Shown here: positions 33,458 through 36,133 of the stretch, piece after piece
Numbering within the stretch: the stretch's first letter is position 1
How the letters are laid out: each line of letters begins with the position of its first letter
From: Candidatus Nanopelagicales bacterium
GTDB lineage: Bacteria > Actinomycetota > Actinomycetes > S36-B12 > CAIYMF01
Assembly: GCA_025351185.1 (NCBI GenBank)
Contig: JANXWJ010000124.1
Location: forward strand, 1-36,133
Direction: 5' to 3'
DNA length: 36,133 nucleotides
The notes under the pieces: model-generated
The model's database searches: none
Seen by the model: only the letters and a program-made list of their open reading frames with translations
Told to the model about the DNA's origin: nothing
Translations under genes and position numbers: made by a program

Positions 33458-35515
33458 ATGCGGCACGAGCACGTGAGCACTGCGACGTTCGGCCGGCGCG
33501 CTCTCGCGGCTGCGGCCGGGCTGGTCGCCGTCACCCTGGCGACCGCCGTGCTTCCGGCTCCCGCACTCGGAGCGACCGCGGCCCCGCCGCGGCGCATCGT
33601 GTCGGGCTGGCTGCCCTACTGGAGCTCGGCGGCCTCCACCGCGTCGGTCGTCGCCAACGCGGATCTGTTCACCGACGTCTCGCCGTTCTGGTACGCCGCC
33701 CACCGCTCCGGCAACGTCTCGAGCATCGAGCAGCAGGTGAGCAACTCGTCGAAGTCGACCTACCTGCCCCAGCTGCAGGCAGCGGGCATCCGGGTGCTCC
33801 CCACGATCACCGACGGCATGGCCGCCCACTCCATGGCCGCCACCCTCTCGACCGTTCCGACACGGACCGCGTTCGTCAACCAGATCGTGTCGCTGGTCGT
33901 GAGCAACGGCTACGACGGGATCGACCTCGACTTCGAGGGCTTCGCCTTCAAGGACGGGCGCAGCACCTGGGCGACGACGCGGCCGCTGTGGGTCGCGTTC
34001 GTCAAGCAGCTCGGTGCCGGGCTGCATGCCCACGGCAAGCTGCTCTCGGTCACGACGGGCTACCTGACCTCACCGACCACCGGCTACTGGGTCTATGACT
34101 GGGCCGGGATCGGACCGTCGATCGACCGGCTCCGCGTGATGACCTACGACTACCACGTGTCGGCCGCCGGCCCGATCGCACCGTTCTCCTGGGTGGACGC
34201 GGTCGCGAAGTTCGCGGCGTCGCAGGTGGCATCGGGCAAGGTGCAGATCGGTGTCGCGTCCTACGGTCGCGACTGGCGTACAGCGACGACCTACTCCGGC
34301 GTCGTGTCGACCTGCCCCACCACCGGACCTGCCGGCGCCACCGCCCCGCAGACCCAGTCGCTCGTCAACGCGATCGCGTTCTCGAAGGTCACCCACACCT
34401 TCGACGCCGCATCGGTCGGCTCGTACGTCTCCACGTTCAGGGCCGGCAACTTCACCGCCCCGGGCATCGCACTCCTCAAGGCACCTGTGCCGATCTGGGA
34501 CAGCGTCAACAAGGAGCGCACGTTCGCGACGCAGCTGCGCTTCTCCGGTCGCGCGAGCCAGTCGGTCGGCACCACGGCAACTGCGGCGCTCGGCGGCAAG
34601 GCGCTCGTGGTCGCCTCCGTCGCCGGGCTCGCGACCGGACTCGTGGTGACCGGCACGGGCATCGCCACCGGCACCACGGTCACCTCGATCGTCGCCGCGA
34701 CCAGGACGATCACGCTGAGCCTTCCGACGACTGCCGCGGTCAGCGGCGCGGTGCGGTTCGCCGGCCTCGTGCCGGTGTCCTGCACCATCTCCCGCACCGC
34801 GTGGTACGACGACGCGTCAGCAGCGACGGCCCGCGCCGCGCTCGTCGGGACCTACCACCTCGGTGGCATCGCGCAGTGGACCATCGGCGGCGAGGATCAG
34901 CGTCAGTGGTCGCAGCTGCGCAGCTATGCGCGCAGCATCGCGCCGACTCCGACAGTCGTCGGCATGCGTACGTCATCACGTGCTGTGTACGGCACACCGT
35001 GGGCGCTGCCCGTCGTCGCGACCGCTGCGGGACTCCCGGTCTCCGGGGCCACCGCGACATTCCAGCTGCTGTTGGGCGGCCGGTGGGTCACGGCCGGCCA
35101 GGCCACCACGTCGAGCGCCGGGCGCGTCACGTTCATCGCGGGCATCAAGCACGCGGTGCGCTATCGCGTCATCGTCGGCGGCACGTTCGACCGGGTGACC
35201 GGAGTGACGCAGGGCGTCGTCGGTATGCGGACCCGGGTGACCGTGACTCCGGCGAGCTCCGGCGTCCGACCCGGCCATGCCTCGCGGGTCTCTGTGCGGC
35301 TGGCCCCGGCCGTGGCGGGTCAGCGCACCACCCTTCAGGTGCGTACGAGCACGGGTTGGCACACGCTGCGCACGGCCGTGGCTGACCGCGCCGGTCGGGT
35401 GACCTACTCGGTGGCTCCGACGGCACGCCACGCCAGCACCTCCTACCGTGTGGCCGCCTACGCCGTGGGCAGCATCGCGGGCAACTACGGCTACTTCGTC
35501 GTCCGCCTCGCCTGA
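33458..35515 (+). CDS. Secreted GH18 (YaaH/SleL-like) hydrolase with an inserted domain
   Basis: A 685-residue exported glycoside hydrolase of family 18, probably acting on peptidoglycan or chitin-like polymers. A signal peptide (about 1-39, ending PALGA) precedes the barrel, which starts RRIVSGWLPYWSS. The catalytic DxxDxDxE motif is D153-GIDLDFE160. The C-terminal barrel part is CTISRTAWYDDASAATARAA, then LVGTYHLGGIAQWTIGGEDQ. Between them, at about 366-437, sits a foreign block (ALVVASVAGLATGLVVTGTG, then TTVTSI and TITLSLPTTAA) like beta-repeat modules of tail-fibre-type proteins. Residues ~500-685 are two tandem Ig-like repeats of ~86 residues, each opening VVGMRT. GGAG lies only four bases before ATG 33458. 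Confidence 0.85.
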   Translation: MRHEHVSTATFGRRALAAAAGLVAVTLATAVLPAPALGATAAPPRRIVSGWLPYWSSAASTASVVANADLFTDVSPFWYAAHRSGNVSSIEQQVSNSSKSTYLPQLQAAGIRVLPTITDGMAAHSMAATLSTVPTRTAFVNQIVSLVVSNGYDGIDLDFEGFAFKDGRSTWATTRPLWVAFVKQLGAGLHAHGKLLSVTTGYLTSPTTGYWVYDWAGIGPSIDRLRVMTYDYHVSAAGPIAPFSWVDAVAKFAASQVASGKVQIGVASYGRDWRTATTYSGVVSTCPTTGPAGATAPQTQSLVNAIAFSKVTHTFDAASVGSYVSTFRAGNFTAPGIALLKAPVPIWDSVNKERTFATQLRFSGRASQSVGTTATAALGGKALVVASVAGLATGLVVTGTGIATGTTVTSIVAATRTITLSLPTTAAVSGAVRFAGLVPVSCTISRTAWYDDASAATARAALVGTYHLGGIAQWTIGGEDQRQWSQLRSYARSIAPTPTVVGMRTSSRAVYGTPWALPVVATAAGLPVSGATATFQLLLGGRWVTAGQATTSSAGRVTFIAGIKHAVRYRVIVGGTFDRVTGVTQGVVGMRTRVTVTPASSGVRPGHASRVSVRLAPAVAGQRTTLQVRTSTGWHTLRTAVADRAGRVTYSVAPTARHASTSYRVAAYAVGSIAGNYGYFVVRLA

Positions 35516-35583
35516 GCCGGCTTCACTCGCGTCGGGTCGACGGCCCGGCGCTTGCACCGTCTCGCGGCTGTCAGGATGCTGCC

Positions 35584-36123
35584 GTGCCTGCGACCCGACT
35601 CGTGTCCCCTGACGACGCTGCTGCTCTCGCGGCGCTGCTCACCGACAACCGTGAGTTCCTCGCGCCGACGGAGCCCTACCGCGCTGATTCCTACTATTCC
35701 GTGGCGGGACAGGACGAGCTCATCGAGGACCTGCTCGCCAAGCACGTCACCGGCACGTCGTTGCCGCACGTGATCCTCGACGATCACGGTGTGCTCGTCG
35801 GGCGCATCACGCTCAACGAGATCGTGCGCGGTCCGTTCCAGTCGTGCAGCGTTGGCTACTGGGTCGCGGAGGGCGCCACCCGACGCGGCCTCGGGACCGC
35901 CGCGCTGGCCCGCATGACCGAGATCGCCTTCGGGGAGCTGCAGCTGCACCGGATGCAGGCGGGGACGTTGACCGACAACGCGGCGTCGCAGAAAGTGTTG
36001 GAGCGCAATGGGTTCCAGCGGTTCGGACTTGCACCGGCATACCTCAAGATCGCCGGACGCTGGCAGGACCACGTCCTGTGGCAGCTGCTCACGCCGCGCG
36101 ACGATGCTGCCGTTGATGTGTAG
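35584..36123 (+). CDS. GNAT N-acetyltransferase, RimJ type
   Basis: A 179-residue acetyl-CoA-dependent acyltransferase. It begins MPATRLVSPDDAAALAALLT, then DNREFLAPTEPYRADSYYS, a RimJ-like N-terminus. Motif A is SVGYWVAEGATRRGLGTAAL, and NAASQKVLERNGFQRFG is the conserved C-terminal helix-turn. Protein N-terminal (ribosomal) or small-molecule substrate cannot be told. GTG 35584 follows CAGGAT by six bases, a CAnnnT variant of the leaderless pattern, and no Shine-Dalgarno is present. Complete within the window, ten bases before its end. Confidence 0.86.
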   Translation: MPATRLVSPDDAAALAALLTDNREFLAPTEPYRADSYYSVAGQDELIEDLLAKHVTGTSLPHVILDDHGVLVGRITLNEIVRGPFQSCSVGYWVAEGATRRGLGTAALARMTEIAFGELQLHRMQAGTLTDNAASQKVLERNGFQRFGLAPAYLKIAGRWQDHVLWQLLTPRDDAAVDV

Positions 36124-36133
36124 TCAGGACGGG

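Overview
The window is high-GC DNA from an actinobacterium, probably of the Micrococcales (an Intrasporangiaceae-like organism is my guess; not provable here). Signs are a WhiB regulator, a GTP-dependent PEP carboxykinase, DUF3039 and DUF2516 proteins, DUF222-type HNH and DUF559 remnants, and many genes whose start codon sits 6-7 bases after a TAnnnT -10 box (leaderless transcripts). It is ordinary chromosome, with one eroded patch near 28.2-29.8 kb.

Layout. 0.2-2 kb: pckG, with a CRP/GlxR-like dyad upstream. 2-3.6 kb: a DUF2516 membrane protein and a broken DUF559 gene, bracketed by two inverted copies of a ~60-base palindromic repeat. 3.6-7.3 kb: a minus-strand arginine deiminase operon in the order antiporter, arcA, arcB, with no carbamate kinase beside it. 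7.5-12.5 kb: whiB (WhiB3/WhiD-like), a YqgE/AlgH protein, DUF3039, an MFS exporter and an SF2 helicase. 12.7-15.2 kb: a translationally coupled polar amino acid ABC transporter. 15.4-18.9 kb: an HdeD-like protein with a perfect hairpin terminator, an IclR regulator, a DacB/PBP4 peptidase and an Lrp/AsnC regulator. 19.0 kb: 4-hydroxyphenylpyruvate dioxygenase, divergent from the Lrp gene. 20-23.8 kb: an RDD protein and a coupled beta-glucosidase plus MFS sugar transporter pair. 23.7-26.4 kb: an unknown protein, a dienelactone hydrolase, a GNAT enzyme and a DinB/DUF664 protein. 26.6-28.2 kb: a Tat-exported FAD amine oxidase. 28.6-29.7 kb: relics of an Imm32-like immunity gene and an HNH endonuclease. 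29.8-33.2 kb: fumarylacetoacetase and an unknown protein (coupled), divergent from homogentisate dioxygenase. 33.5-36.1 kb: a secreted GH18 protein with a domain inserted in its barrel, and a GNAT enzyme.

How it fits together. hpd, hmgA and fahA cover the tyrosine-to-fumarate route except the maleylacetoacetate isomerase. The only other gene in the hmgA/fahA cluster is an unrecognised 297-residue protein whose stop overlaps the fahA start by four bases. That gene is the most interesting item: it may supply or support the missing step. The exported amine oxidase (possible source of 2-oxo acids) and a DinB-superfamily protein (a fold that includes mycothiol-dependent isomerases) lie within 7 kb. 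The ADI operon would make ornithine and carbamoyl phosphate from arginine.
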